From assembly GCF_958405895.1 (NCBI RefSeq), contig NZ_CATZAR010000001.1: DNA of 64,000 nucleotides. The stretch is one strand, 5' to 3'. Below, in pieces: positions 18,646 to 27,151 of this stretch. Both the position numbers and the translations under genes were made by a program. The notes under the pieces were generated by a model. It was not told the origin of the DNA. It searched no databases and saw only the letters and a program-made list of their open reading frames with translations. This DNA comes from Ralstonia thomasii (GTDB lineage Bacteria; Pseudomonadota; Gammaproteobacteria; Burkholderiales; Burkholderiaceae). The first letter of the stretch is position 1; every line of letters begins with the position of its first letter.

Positions 18646-18898
18646 ATTGGCGTTCCTGTTCTTAGCAATATGGGGACGAGCGCACATGATAGCGGGCGCC
18701 CGTTCCAGTCAGACCGCAGCTTAAAGGCAACGTCTTTGGGCTGAATTAGTCGCGCAGCGGGTTCTATTACGTGAGATTACAAACCCATTGCGGTGTTACC
18801 GCGCGAAACAATATGGTGAAAGTGCGCGCCATTCGTGGTGGCCACAGTCGCTATCATGAGCACACCTTCCTGCGTCTACCAGACACTCCACCAGACAG

Positions 18899-19630
18899 AT
18901 GAGCGGCACCAAGATCCTGGTCGTCGATGACGACGTCGAACTGCGCGACCTCCTGCGCGAATACCTGACCCAGCAGGGCTTTGCCGTTTCCGTGCTGCAC
19001 GACGGCGACGGGCTGGCTGCCCGGCTCGAACGCGAGCGCCCCGCGCTCGTCGTGCTCGATCTGATGATGCCCAAGGTGGATGGCCTGTCGGCCCTGCGTG
19101 ACCTGCGCGCCCGCAACGACGACGTGCCCGTCATCCTGCTCACCGCCCGCAGTGACGAGATCGACCGCATCATCGGCCTGGAGATCGGCGCCGACGACTA
19201 TCTCGGCAAGCCGTTCTCGCCGCGCGAGCTGCTGGCCCGTATCAACGCCGTGCTGCGCCGCCGCCTGACCGTGCCGGCCTCGGCCCCGGAAGACCGCGAC
19301 AGCTTCAGCTTCGGCCCGTTCAAGCTCAACTTCCGCATGCGTACGCTGTTTCGCGGCGACAGCGCACTCTCCATCAGCGATACCGAATTCGCGCTGCTCA
19401 AGCTGCTGATCGGACATGCGATGCAGGTGCTCACGCGCGAGCACATCGTCGAGCTGATGTACGGGCCCGGCAGCGGCGTGTCCGACCGGGGCATCGACGT
19501 GCAGATCTGGCGCCTGCGCCGCGTGCTGGAAGAAGACGCCCAGCGTCCGCGCTACATCCAGACCGTGCGCGGCCGCGGCTACACCTTCGTGCCGGACGAG
19601 CGGGAAGAGGTCAATGAAGTTCAGGGCTAG
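18899..19630 (+). CDS. OmpR-family response regulator
   Basis: A 243-residue DNA-binding response regulator. The receiver domain (residues 4-118) has phosphoacceptor Asp54 in VVLDLMMPKVDG, the acidic pocket (VDDD, about 9-12) and the conserved Lys near 104 (GKPFSPRELL). A winged-helix OmpR/PhoB domain follows (about 135-235), ending with the typical ILQTVRGRGYTF-like motif (here YIQTVRGRGYTF). It overlaps the next gene, its sensor kinase, by 17 bases. It is transcribed divergently from the muxABC operon, making that operon the most likely target. I see no clear direct-repeat binding site in the gap. The inducing signal is unknown. Confidence 0.93.
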   Translation: MSGTKILVVDDDVELRDLLREYLTQQGFAVSVLHDGDGLAARLERERPALVVLDLMMPKVDGLSALRDLRARNDDVPVILLTARSDEIDRIIGLEIGADDYLGKPFSPRELLARINAVLRRRLTVPASAPEDRDSFSFGPFKLNFRMRTLFRGDSALSISDTEFALLKLLIGHAMQVLTREHIVELMYGPGSGVSDRGIDVQIWRLRRVLEEDAQRPRYIQTVRGRGYTFVPDEREEVNEVQG

Positions 19631-20900
19631 ATTCGACACGCTGTTCGGCCGGCTGGCCGTGCTGATCGTGGTGGTGCTCGTGCTGAGCCATTTCTCGTGG
19701 CTGGGCGTGCTGCGCGCGGAGCGGCGCGAGCGGCAGTTCCAGGCCTCGGTAGATCAGATGGCGTTCCAGTTGCAGGCCTTTCAGGCAGCGATGGATGGTC
19801 ACCTGCACGTGAAGCTGCCGGATCTCGTGACCGAAACCGATGAGCCGCCGTCGGGCGACGCGTCGTCGGCATCGGACAAGTCTGCGGAATTGGTGCGACA
19901 GCTTGCGCGCCGCTTGCCATCGGACACGCAGTTGCGGCTGGAAGCAGGGCCCACGCCGCGCGTGTTCGTGCGCTTTTCGCAGCGCAACAAGTGGATTGCC
20001 ATGCCGCTGGTGTGGGTGCATGCGCCGCCCAGCATTTCGGCCGTGGTGCCGGGCGTGATGGTGGTGCTGGCGATTGCCATTGCGTTCTCGCTGTTTGCGG
20101 CGTGGCAGATCCAGCGCCCCGTGCGCGAACTGGCCGATGCTGCGGGCGCGCTGGCACGGCGTCGCTACGTGGCACCGCTCAAGGAGCGCGGCCCGTACGA
20201 ACTCCGCCAGTTGACCGTCCAGTTCAACCATATGGCCGCTGACCTGTCAGCCGCCGACGAAGAGCGCAACACTATGCTGGCCGGCATTGCGCACGACCTG
20301 AAGACGCCGCTGTCACGGCTGCGCCTGCGTGCCGAAATGCTGGCCGACCAGAAAGCCGGCGCGGGTATCGAACGCGACGTCGAATCCATGTCGGCCATCG
20401 TCGAGCAGTTTCTCGCCTACGCGCAAAGCGGCGACAGCGAGGCGCGCGAGGTGTCGGTCGACCGTCATCTGCGCGGCCTGGTGCAGCCGTTTGCCGAGCA
20501 GGGCAAGCATGTCGCGCTCGATCTGCATGCGGGGGACCGCTTCCGCCTCAAACCGACCCATCTGGAGCGCATCGTCGTCAACCTGCTCGACAACGCGTTC
20601 GCGTATGGCGCCGAGCCTGTCAACGTGCGCACGTCGGCGGACGAGACCGGCTACACGCTGACGGTGGAAGACCACGGCGCGGGCATCCCCGTTGCCGACT
20701 TTGATCGCGTCATGCGGCCCTTTGTGCGCCTTGACCCCGCGCGCGGCGGCAATGCGCATTGCGGGCTCGGCTTGGCGATTGTCGATCGCCTGGTGCGTCA
20801 TCTGGGCGGTGATCTCACCGTCGGGCCAACGGCCACGGACGCGCCATCGCCGGGTTTCCGGGTCACCATGCGGTTTCCTGTCTCGACTGCGGCGGCTTGA
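19614..20900 (+). CDS. Sensor histidine kinase (EnvZ type)
   Basis: A 428-residue membrane kinase. TM1 is about 12-31, a small periplasmic domain of about 110 residues follows (acidic/Ser-rich at 72-90), TM2 is about 142-165, then HAMP (about 166-218), the phosphoacceptor H-box (GIAHDLKTPLSRLRL, His227) and an HATPase domain with N-box (VVNLLDNAFAYG), G1 (DHGAGIP) and G2 (HCGLGLAIVDRL). The ATG at 19614 has GAAGAGG a few bases upstream, inside the 3' end of the regulator gene. It should phosphorylate that regulator. Sequence around the H-box resembles EnvZ more than CpxA. Confidence 0.93.
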   Translation: MKFRARFDTLFGRLAVLIVVVLVLSHFSWLGVLRAERRERQFQASVDQMAFQLQAFQAAMDGHLHVKLPDLVTETDEPPSGDASSASDKSAELVRQLARRLPSDTQLRLEAGPTPRVFVRFSQRNKWIAMPLVWVHAPPSISAVVPGVMVVLAIAIAFSLFAAWQIQRPVRELADAAGALARRRYVAPLKERGPYELRQLTVQFNHMAADLSAADEERNTMLAGIAHDLKTPLSRLRLRAEMLADQKAGAGIERDVESMSAIVEQFLAYAQSGDSEAREVSVDRHLRGLVQPFAEQGKHVALDLHAGDRFRLKPTHLERIVVNLLDNAFAYGAEPVNVRTSADETGYTLTVEDHGAGIPVADFDRVMRPFVRLDPARGGNAHCGLGLAIVDRLVRHLGGDLTVGPTATDAPSPGFRVTMRFPVSTAAA

Positions 20901-21006
20901 CCGCCCGATCGCCCGACTGACATACGGGCGTGCGATTGCGTAAGCTATCCTAAGCGAGGCAAGCACGCTTGTTGCGTGCGCTCACCAGAACTCCGGGAGG
21001 AAACGC

Positions 21007-21444
21007 ATGAATCGCGCTGTCTGTCTCGTCAAGGATGCTGGCCAGGCCCGCATGACCGCCGCCGTTGCCACGTGTGTGCTGGCGATGGGTCTGGCAGCCT
21101 GCTCGTCGCCGATGCCTCCGTGGGAGCCGCCGCGCACGATCATCCAACCCGCGCCCCCGCCGCCGAGGCCCGCACCCGCGCCGCCTACCCCGCTGCCACC
21201 GTCGCCTGCCATGCAGCCGGCGCCCGCCCAGCCGCCGGCCTACGCGCCTCCGCCTGCCGGCGACACCGAACCGCCACGCGCAACGCCCGGCATGGCGAAT
21301 CCGGCATCCACGTATTGCCTGCAGCGCGGCGGTCAGCTTGAGTTTTCCACGCGCGCCAACGGCGCTGAAGTGGGAACCTGCGTCAGCCCCGGCGGCGACG
21401 AATGCGAGGAATGGGCGTTCCTGCGCGGCAGTTGTACGTGGTGA
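21007..21444 (+). CDS. Proline-rich lipoprotein with DUF333 domain
   Basis: A 145-residue secreted protein. The N-terminus has a lipoprotein-type signal with LAAC at about 29-32. Residues 35-95 are a Pro-rich, low-complexity linker likely spanning periplasm or peptidoglycan. The C-terminus is a compact DUF333 domain (NPASTYCLQRGGQLEF, then CVSPGGDECEEWAFLRGSC), with four Cys that probably form disulfides. DUF333 proteins are small, often single-gene, envelope proteins of unknown function, sometimes labelled putative hemolysin without good evidence. A very good ribosome site (GGGAGGAA) precedes the ATG at 21007. A stem-loop follows. Confidence 0.85.
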   Translation: MNRAVCLVKDAGQARMTAAVATCVLAMGLAACSSPMPPWEPPRTIIQPAPPPPRPAPAPPTPLPPSPAMQPAPAQPPAYAPPPAGDTEPPRATPGMANPASTYCLQRGGQLEFSTRANGAEVGTCVSPGGDECEEWAFLRGSCTW

Positions 21445-21471
21445 GTGCCGGCAGTCGCCGCAGGTAATGAA

Positions 21472-21500
21472 AAGGGCCGCAGATGTTGCTGCCCTTCTTG
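21472..21500. terminator. Intrinsic terminator
   Basis: A hairpin (AAGGGCCGCA / TGCTGCCCTT, one mismatch) followed by a short T-rich stretch. It lies between the convergent DUF333 and glycosyltransferase genes. Confidence 0.7.
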
Positions 21501-21529
21501 TTTGGGGGATGCGATTGGTTTGGAGAGGC

Positions 21530-23224
21530 TTACCGCCGCGCCACCACCACCTTGTCGGCAGATTCAGCCACCAGCCGCATCGGCACGCCCGCTTCCTGCA
21601 GCTTCTGCCACGTCGTGCGGCGCATGAATGCGTAGGCGGGTGGCCCGTCGGTCCAGCGCTTGATCCATGCGTCCGTGGTGGCAACCACCTTGTTTGGCTC
21701 CAGGCCGGCGCCCATTTCCAGCTCGTCAAAGCCCGAGACCAGCGTCATCGGCCGACCGAGGTAGTAGATGGCGGTCTGGTCCAGCCACTCGACTGAGTAG
21801 AACGGTGTCTCGGCGGGAATCGGGCCCGTCGCATTCAGCGTCTTTTCGATGACGTCGCGGGCAGACAGCGCGTCGCGGAAGATCTCGCTGGCGTTGAGAA
21901 TGCGGTCCCAGCAGAACAGGGCGGAGACCGACAGCACGATCACGGCCACTGTGCGCCGCTGCCAGCGCAGCGCCACGAGAGCGGCCAGCGTGCCGGCAGC
22001 CAGCATGGCCATCACCTCGCGCAGCGCCGGCATGGCCAGCGCAACCTGTTCGGCGGGCATCTTGGCGCCGGCCTTGGCGCCGATCATCGGCACGGCAAAC
22101 CATAGCCCGATGGCGATCAGCAGATTGACGCCCAGCGACCATGCGACCGCGCGGGTCGGCATCTTCTCCAGCGCCAGTGCCAGCACGATCGCCAGCGCGG
22201 GGAAGGCCGGCACGATATAGCCCGGCAGCTTCGAGTTCGATGCCGAGAAGAACAGGAAGATCATCCCCGCCCACGCAATCGACCAGCGCATCAGGTCAAA
22301 CTGCCGCGTGCCGACAAACAGATCGGCCGCGCGACCCACCCGACGTCCGATGGCTGCAAACAGCAGCGGCGTCCACGGCAGCAGCCCCGCCGCGCCCACC
22401 GCGATGAAGTACCACCACTTGCCGCTGCGATGGTGCTCGTTAGTCAGGAAGCGCTGGAAATGCTCGTGGATGAAGAAGAAGTTGAAGAACTCCGGGTTGC
22501 GCTGCTGCACGATCACGAACCACGGCACCGTGGCGATCAGGTACAGCGCAAGGCCCGGGAGCCAATGCATGCGGCGGATCAGCGCCCAGTCGCGCGTCAT
22601 CAGCAGATAGGCCACGCCGATCAGCCCGGGGACGACCAGCCCGATCAATCCTTTGGTGAGCGTCGCGCCCGCCAGCGCCAGCCAGACCACCAGCATCCAC
22701 GCGAGCCGCCCACCACGGGATGCACCGGGCCGCTGCGCGAGCGCAAAACCGCACGCACCGACGGTCAGGAAGAAGCCCACGCCCATGTCGAGCGTGATGA
22801 CCTGCCCGAATAGCAGATACAGCAGCGACGAGGCGAGAATCGCTGCGCCGGTTGCCGCCGCCCGCCCACCGCGATAGGCCGCCAGCGTCCAGGCCGTCAT
22901 CAGGATGCCGCCCAGGCCGAACAGCACCGGCCACAGGCGCGCTCCCCAGGCGCTGACGCCGAATGCCTGGAACGTGGCAGCCGTCGTCCAATACTGCAGG
23001 GGCGGCTTCTCGAAATATTTGAGATCGTTCAGGCGCGGCGTCACCCAGTCGCCGGAGACCACCATCTCGCGCGGGATCTCCGCATAGCGGCCTTCATCGG
23101 GTCGGAACAGGGTGGAGCGCTGGAACAGGTCGTCCGTCCACAGCGCGAGAAACACGCCGATGAGAGCGACAACGATCAGCGCCATCCATGGCGAGCGGCG
23201 GGCAGAGACTAGGCGGGATTCCAT
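21530..23224 (-). CDS. GT-C family glycosyltransferase, ArnT-like
   Basis: A 564-residue integral membrane protein with about 11-12 hydrophobic helices. The first periplasmic loop carries the family signature FRPDEGRYAEIPREM (acidic catalytic Asp) and LKYFEKPPLQYW, shared by ArnT and other PMT/GT39-type enzymes that use polyprenyl-phosphate sugars as donors. ArnT adds 4-amino-4-deoxy-arabinose to lipid A and confers polymyxin resistance; other relatives glycosylate different acceptors. No arn biosynthesis genes are adjacent, so the sugar and acceptor are open. The ribosome site before the ATG at 23224 is weak. It could work with the PagL-like enzyme on lipid A, but the two genes are 12 kb apart. 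Confidence 0.85.
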   Translation of the reverse strand: MESRLVSARRSPWMALIVVALIGVFLALWTDDLFQRSTLFRPDEGRYAEIPREMVVSGDWVTPRLNDLKYFEKPPLQYWTTAATFQAFGVSAWGARLWPVLFGLGGILMTAWTLAAYRGGRAAATGAAILASSLLYLLFGQVITLDMGVGFFLTVGACGFALAQRPGASRGGRLAWMLVVWLALAGATLTKGLIGLVVPGLIGVAYLLMTRDWALIRRMHWLPGLALYLIATVPWFVIVQQRNPEFFNFFFIHEHFQRFLTNEHHRSGKWWYFIAVGAAGLLPWTPLLFAAIGRRVGRAADLFVGTRQFDLMRWSIAWAGMIFLFFSASNSKLPGYIVPAFPALAIVLALALEKMPTRAVAWSLGVNLLIAIGLWFAVPMIGAKAGAKMPAEQVALAMPALREVMAMLAAGTLAALVALRWQRRTVAVIVLSVSALFCWDRILNASEIFRDALSARDVIEKTLNATGPIPAETPFYSVEWLDQTAIYYLGRPMTLVSGFDELEMGAGLEPNKVVATTDAWIKRWTDGPPAYAFMRRTTWQKLQEAGVPMRLVAESADKVVVARR

Positions 23225-23332
23225 GCGGGGGCGGCGATAGCGAGCACGGTCGGAAAGGCTTGGATTCTAGTCGATGCAGGGTTAGCGGATGGTTAGCCTG
23301 GCCAAATGTCTTGCCCCTGACCTGTAGCGCGT

Positions 23333-23489
23333 ATGAACAAAGCCCAGCTCGACAACGATTACGCCATCCACATTGCCAAGCATTGCCCGACGGCGACGAT
23401 CTTCATCCCGTGCGTCAATGGTCTGAGCCACAACGAAGCCGAAGATGCGCGGCGCCGATGTGCTGCTGCATGCCATGCTGGCTCGGTGA
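23333..23489 (+). pseudogene. Remnant of an M20-family carbamoylase/allantoate amidohydrolase C-terminus
   Basis: About 52 codons resemble only the extreme C-terminus of M20-type N-carbamoyl-L-amino-acid hydrolases or allantoate amidohydrolases: HCPTATIFIPCVNGLSHNEA, where the conserved His of the SHNE motif binds metal. Near 23450 the frame shifts: continuing one frame over gives GADVLLHAMLAR and a stop at 23487-23489, the normal family ending. No other part of the enzyme is upstream; the preceding 100 bp lead into the glycosyltransferase. This is a deletion scar with an additional frameshift and is almost certainly non-functional. Confidence 0.72.
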
Positions 23490-23588
23490 CAGAGCGCGGG
23501 ATGGCGCTTTGCCCGACCCGTCAGTAGGGTCGAATCGTTGCAACTTGTTGCGGTAGCATTGCGCTTGCCGGCGATCCTGCCGGTTCAG

Positions 23589-23742
23589 TACGTCTTCAGG
23601 GCGGGGTGAAATTCCCCACCGGCGGTATGCGGACCGTGTGTCCGTGAGCCCGCGAGCGCCTTGCATGCGCCTGCATGCAGGGGTCAGCAGATCCGGTGAA
23701 ATGCCGGGGCCGACGGTCAGAGTCCGGATGGAAGAAGATGTG
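23589..23742 (+). promoter_or_regulatory. FMN riboswitch (RFN element)
   Basis: The sequence contains the highly conserved RFN blocks in order: AGGGCGGGGTGAAATTCCCC, ACCGGCGGTA, GCCCGCGAGCGC, GGTCAGCAGATCCGGTGAAA, TGCCGGGGCCGACGGTCAGA and GTCCGGATGGAAGAAGATG. Outer P1 pairing of GTCTTC (about 23592) with GAAGAAG closes the structure. It lies about 130 bases upstream of the ribB start in the 5' leader. FMN binding should lower ribB expression; between aptamer and start the leader has room for a ribosome-site sequestering or terminator fold. Confidence 0.96.
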
Positions 23743-23869
23743 CGGAACAACACGCTCGTGCTACAGGAGCACGCCTGGCTTTGTGCCGGGCTGCGCCGCT
23801 GCATGGCTCGCGCGTGTTTGTCTGCTTGCCCTGGAACGTCTTGTCGCCAATCTTGCGAGGAGCGTTTCC

Positions 23870-24595
23870 ATGTTGTCCACTCAGCAATCCCCTGCAGTTC
23901 ACCCGCCCGCATTGCTTGCCGCGAATGTGGCCTTTGATGCCATCGAAGCCCGCTTCGATCCGGCCGACATGCCTGCGCGCATGGCCGCCGCGCTCGATGC
24001 AGTTCGGCTTGGCGTGCCCGTTGTCGTGCTCGACGATGCCGATCGCGAAAACGAGGTTGACCTCATCGTCGCCGCCGACAAGCTCACGCAGGCCAGCATG
24101 GCCATGCTGATTCGGGAATGCAGCGGCATCGTCTGCCTGTGCCTGACGGCGGAGAAGAGCGCGTCGCTCGGCTTGCGTCCGATGGTGGAAGACAACCGCA
24201 GCCAGTACGGCACGGCGTTCACGGTGTCGATCGAAGCCCGCACCGGCGTGAGCACCGGCGTATCGGCGGCGGACCGTATCACGACAATCCGCGCGGCCAT
24301 CGCGCCGGATGCCGATACGCAATCGGTTGTCAGCCCGGGGCACGTATTCCCGCTGGTGGCAAAGGAGGGTGGCGTGCTCACGCGCCGCGGTCACACCGAA
24401 GGCTCGGTCGACCTGGCACGTCTGGCAGGCTTGCCGCCGGCCGCAGTGCTATGCGAATTGATGCTGCCCGACGGCACCATGGCGCGCCGTGACGACGCGG
24501 TGCGCTTCGCCGATCAGCACAACCTGCCGGTGCTGACCATTGAAGATATCGTTCAATATCGGGAGCAGATGGAGCGCGCGGTCAGCTTTGTCTGA
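23870..24595 (+). CDS. ribB: 3,4-dihydroxy-2-butanone-4-phosphate synthase
   Basis: A 241-residue cytoplasmic enzyme of riboflavin synthesis. It converts ribulose 5-phosphate to 3,4-dihydroxy-2-butanone 4-phosphate and formate with Mg2+. Signature segments are DDADRENEVDLIVAAD (the acidic metal/substrate loop with Arg-Glu-Asn-Glu), the Thr-Gly-Val-Ser-Ala-Asp loop (TGVSTGVSAADR) and TRRGHTEGSVDLARLAG. There is no GTP-cyclohydrolase II (RibA) domain fused, so length matches stand-alone RibB. The ATG at 23870 has GAGGAG about seven bases upstream; the frame is open further upstream but runs through the riboswitch. It appears monocistronic and FMN-controlled. Confidence 0.96.
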   Translation: MLSTQQSPAVHPPALLAANVAFDAIEARFDPADMPARMAAALDAVRLGVPVVVLDDADRENEVDLIVAADKLTQASMAMLIRECSGIVCLCLTAEKSASLGLRPMVEDNRSQYGTAFTVSIEARTGVSTGVSAADRITTIRAAIAPDADTQSVVSPGHVFPLVAKEGGVLTRRGHTEGSVDLARLAGLPPAAVLCELMLPDGTMARRDDAVRFADQHNLPVLTIEDIVQYREQMERAVSFV

Positions 24596-24629
24596 CGACC
24601 AGCCGGCCGCGCGAGAGAGGTGACGCTGA

Positions 24630-25256
24630 TTACCGCTTGAGCGCGGCTGCTTCCTTGGCGAGCGCCGTGATGCCTGCCCAGTCGCCGGCAGCGACCTTGT
24701 CCTTGGGCACCATCCATGAGCCGCCCACACACACCACGTTGGGCAGCGCGAGGTAGTCGGGCGCGCTTTGCGGCGTGATGCCGCCGGTCGGGCAGAAACG
24801 CACATCGCCGAACGGCCCGTAGATCGACTTGAGCATCGGGATGCCGCCAGCCGCTTCGGCCGGGAAGAACTTGAGCGTCGTCAGGCCGAACTCCAGCGCC
24901 AGGATCAGCTCGGACGGCGTGGCGATGCCGGGCAGCCAGTCCAGTTCAGTCTTCCCCTGTGCCGCGGCCAGCATGGGCGTAATGCCCGGCGATACCGCAA
25001 ACACCGCACCGGCATCCTTCGCCTGCTGGAAATGCTCCGGCCGCGTGAGCGTGCCGGCACCGACGATGGCGTCGCTGCCCAGGTCCTTCACCACGGCCCG
25101 GATCACGTCCAGCGCTACCGGCGTGCGCATCGTGATCTCGAACGTGCGGATACCGCCCTCGTACAGCGCGCGGCACACCTTGACGCCTTCATCGACAGAT
25201 TGGAACTGCAGCACCGGGATGACCGGGCCGGCCTTGACGACGGAATCGATACCCAC
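24630..25256 (-). CDS. eda: 2-keto-3-deoxy-6-phosphogluconate aldolase
   Basis: A 208-residue class I aldolase that cleaves KDPG to pyruvate and glyceraldehyde-3-phosphate. Family motifs are the catalytic Glu region (GGIRTFEITMRTPVAL), VGAGTL, and the Schiff-base Lys in LKFFPAEAAGG, followed by the phosphate-binding CPTGGI. A GTG start at 25256 is supported by AGGAG six bases upstream. It is the last gene of the rpiR-dan-ridA-gntP-eda cluster, 34 bases after the permease stop. With the 2-keto-3-deoxygluconate kinase encoded divergently, it completes the lower Entner-Doudoroff route from 2-keto-3-deoxygluconate. Confidence 0.95.
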   Translation of the reverse strand: MGIDSVVKAGPVIPVLQFQSVDEGVKVCRALYEGGIRTFEITMRTPVALDVIRAVVKDLGSDAIVGAGTLTRPEHFQQAKDAGAVFAVSPGITPMLAAAQGKTELDWLPGIATPSELILALEFGLTTLKFFPAEAAGGIPMLKSIYGPFGDVRFCPTGGITPQSAPDYLALPNVVCVGGSWMVPKDKVAAGDWAGITALAKEAAALKR

Positions 25257-25290
25257 AACGTTCTCCTAGATCAACATCAACGGAACAAGC

Positions 25291-26643
25291 TTAAACGACG
25301 GTCGCCAGCGCCAGCGTGAGCAGCAGCGCGACGATCGAGATGATGGTTTCCAGCACCGTCCACGTCTTGAAGGTCTGCGGCACGGTCAGGTTGAAGTACT
25401 CCTTCACCAGCCAGAAGCCACCGTCGTTCACGTGCGACAGGATCAGCGACCCCGCGCCGGTGGCCAGCACCATCAGCTCCGGCTTGACGGCGGCGCCCGA
25501 GGCGGCGGCGATCGGGGCGACGATACCGCAGGCGGTCGTCATGGCCACCGTGGCCGAACCCGTAGCGATACGGATCAGCACGGCCACCACCCAGCCCAGC
25601 AGCAGCGGCGACAGATGTGCATCGGTGGCGACGGCCACGATGGCCTTCGACACGCCCGAATCACGCAGGATCTGGCCGAAGCCGCCGCCCGCACCCACCA
25701 CCAGCGTGATCGTGGCGATCGGTGCCAGACACTCGTTGGTGAACTTGAGGATGGTCTCGCGGTTGAAGCCGCGTGCCTTGCCGAACGTGTAGAAGCTCAC
25801 GATGGCGGCAATCAGCAGGGCCATCACGGAGTTGCCGGCCAGCTTCAGGATGTCGTTTGCCAGCGTCTTGGGCGCGACGATCAGGTCGGCCCAGCTGCCG
25901 ATCAGCATCAGCACCACCGGCAGCAGGATCGTGAACAGCGTCACGCCAAAGCCCGGCAGCTCGCGCTTCTGGTCGGCTTCAACAAATTGGGCGGCCAGCG
26001 GGTTGTTTTCGTCCGGCTTGACGTAGCGCGAGACCAGCATCGCCCACAGCGGACCGGCCAGGATGGCAGTCGGCAGGCCGACGATCAGCGCATACATGAT
26101 CGTCTTGCCGATGTCGGCCTGGTAAGCCGTCACGGCCAGCAGCGCGGCCGGGTGCGGGGGGATCAGGCCATGCACCACCGACAGACCGGCCACCATTGGC
26201 AGGCCCACCAGCAGGATCGGCGTACCCGTGCGCTTGGCCACGTTGAACGCAATCGGGATCAGCAGCACAAAGCCGACTTCAAAGAAGACCGGCAAGCCGA
26301 TGATGAACGCCACGACCATCATGGCCCAGTGCGCGTTCTTCTCGCCAAAGGCACTGATGAGCGTTTTGGCGATGCGCTCGGCACCCCCTGATTCCGCCAT
26401 CATCTTGCCGAGCATCGTCCCGAGGCCCACCACAAGGGCGATGTGGCCGAGCGTGTTGCCCACCCCGGTTTCGAACGCCTTGACGATGTTGCCCATCGGC
26501 ATGCCAACTACCACGCCCAGCACAAGCGAGACGACGATCAGCGTGACGAACGGGTTCAGTTTCTGGACAGCAATCAGGTAAATCAGTGCGACCACCGCTA
26601 GCGCGGCGGTCAGCAATAGCGAGTTGCCTTGCATCGGGACCAT
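25291..26643 (-). CDS. GntP-family gluconate-type permease
   Basis: A 450-residue inner-membrane symporter with about 12-14 helices and the usual GntP length and layout. Diagnostic parts include an N-terminal VVLVLGVVVGMP-type segment (here VSLVLGVVVGMP), GLVPPHPA-like GLIPPHPAALLAVTAY, and the C-terminal SATVAMTTACGIVAP. GntP proteins import gluconate and related sugar acids with protons. Its place between a D-aminoacylase/RidA pair and eda suggests that the transported acid feeds this pathway: (N-acyl-)D-glucosaminate is the simplest fit, gluconate or 2-ketogluconate the alternative. The GAGGAGG ribosome site is very good. Confidence 0.9.
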   Translation of the reverse strand: MVPMQGNSLLLTAALAVVALIYLIAVQKLNPFVTLIVVSLVLGVVVGMPMGNIVKAFETGVGNTLGHIALVVGLGTMLGKMMAESGGAERIAKTLISAFGEKNAHWAMMVVAFIIGLPVFFEVGFVLLIPIAFNVAKRTGTPILLVGLPMVAGLSVVHGLIPPHPAALLAVTAYQADIGKTIMYALIVGLPTAILAGPLWAMLVSRYVKPDENNPLAAQFVEADQKRELPGFGVTLFTILLPVVLMLIGSWADLIVAPKTLANDILKLAGNSVMALLIAAIVSFYTFGKARGFNRETILKFTNECLAPIATITLVVGAGGGFGQILRDSGVSKAIVAVATDAHLSPLLLGWVVAVLIRIATGSATVAMTTACGIVAPIAAASGAAVKPELMVLATGAGSLILSHVNDGGFWLVKEYFNLTVPQTFKTWTVLETIISIVALLLTLALATVV

Positions 26644-26723
26644 CGGGTTTCCTCCTCAGGGATATTCACGGCTCTTGTTGTCTGGGCGCCCCGTCGTGCA
26701 GGGCGCCTTTACGAAAATGCGGA

Positions 26724-27110
26724 TTACGGCTTCTTGTACGCCACGCAATCGACTTCAACCTTGCAGTCGATGACCATGCTCGACACCACGCAGGCGCGCG
26801 CGGGCGGGTTGGCACCGAAGTACTCCTTGAACACCTTGTTGAACGACTGGAAGTCGCGCGGGTCATCCAGCCACACGCCACAGCGCACGACGTGCTCGGG
26901 CCCGTAGCCCGCTTCGGCCAGGATGGCGAGCACGTTCTTGATGGTCTGGTGCGATTGCTCGACGATGCCGTTGCCGACCACCTCGCCGTTCACCATGGGC
27001 GTCTGGCCCGAAACGAACAGCCAGCCGTCTGCGCCGGCTGCGCGGGCAAAGGGGAGGTGCTGGCCACCGGTGCCGGTGCCGCCTTCAACGCCAATTCGGG
27101 TAATCGTCAT
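26724..27110 (-). CDS. RidA family (YjgF/YER057c/UK114) protein
   Basis: A 128-residue trimeric-type RidA-fold protein. The conserved ligand-binding Arg is in NPPARACVVSSM, and VEVDCVA near the end carries the acidic residue used for imine hydrolysis; LFVSGQTP is the family's N-terminal signature. RidA hydrolyses reactive enamine/imine intermediates released by PLP-dependent dehydratases and prevents damage to other PLP enzymes. The ATG at 27110 is preceded by AAGGAA. It sits directly downstream of the D-aminoacylase and is probably co-transcribed with it. A natural role is to deaminate the enamine formed by the divergent PLP dehydratase. Confidence 0.9.
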   Translation of the reverse strand: MTITRIGVEGGTGTGGQHLPFARAAGADGWLFVSGQTPMVNGEVVGNGIVEQSHQTIKNVLAILAEAGYGPEHVVRCGVWLDDPRDFQSFNKVFKEYFGANPPARACVVSSMVIDCKVEVDCVAYKKP

Positions 27111-27151
27111 CGCTACGTTCCTTCTTTCAAACTTGCAAACAAAACTTGGAT

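Noticed and set aside
23675..23869. N-terminal extension of RibB
   Set aside because: The frame is open but overlaps the FMN aptamer; the ATG at 23870 has the strong GAGGAG site and matches family length.
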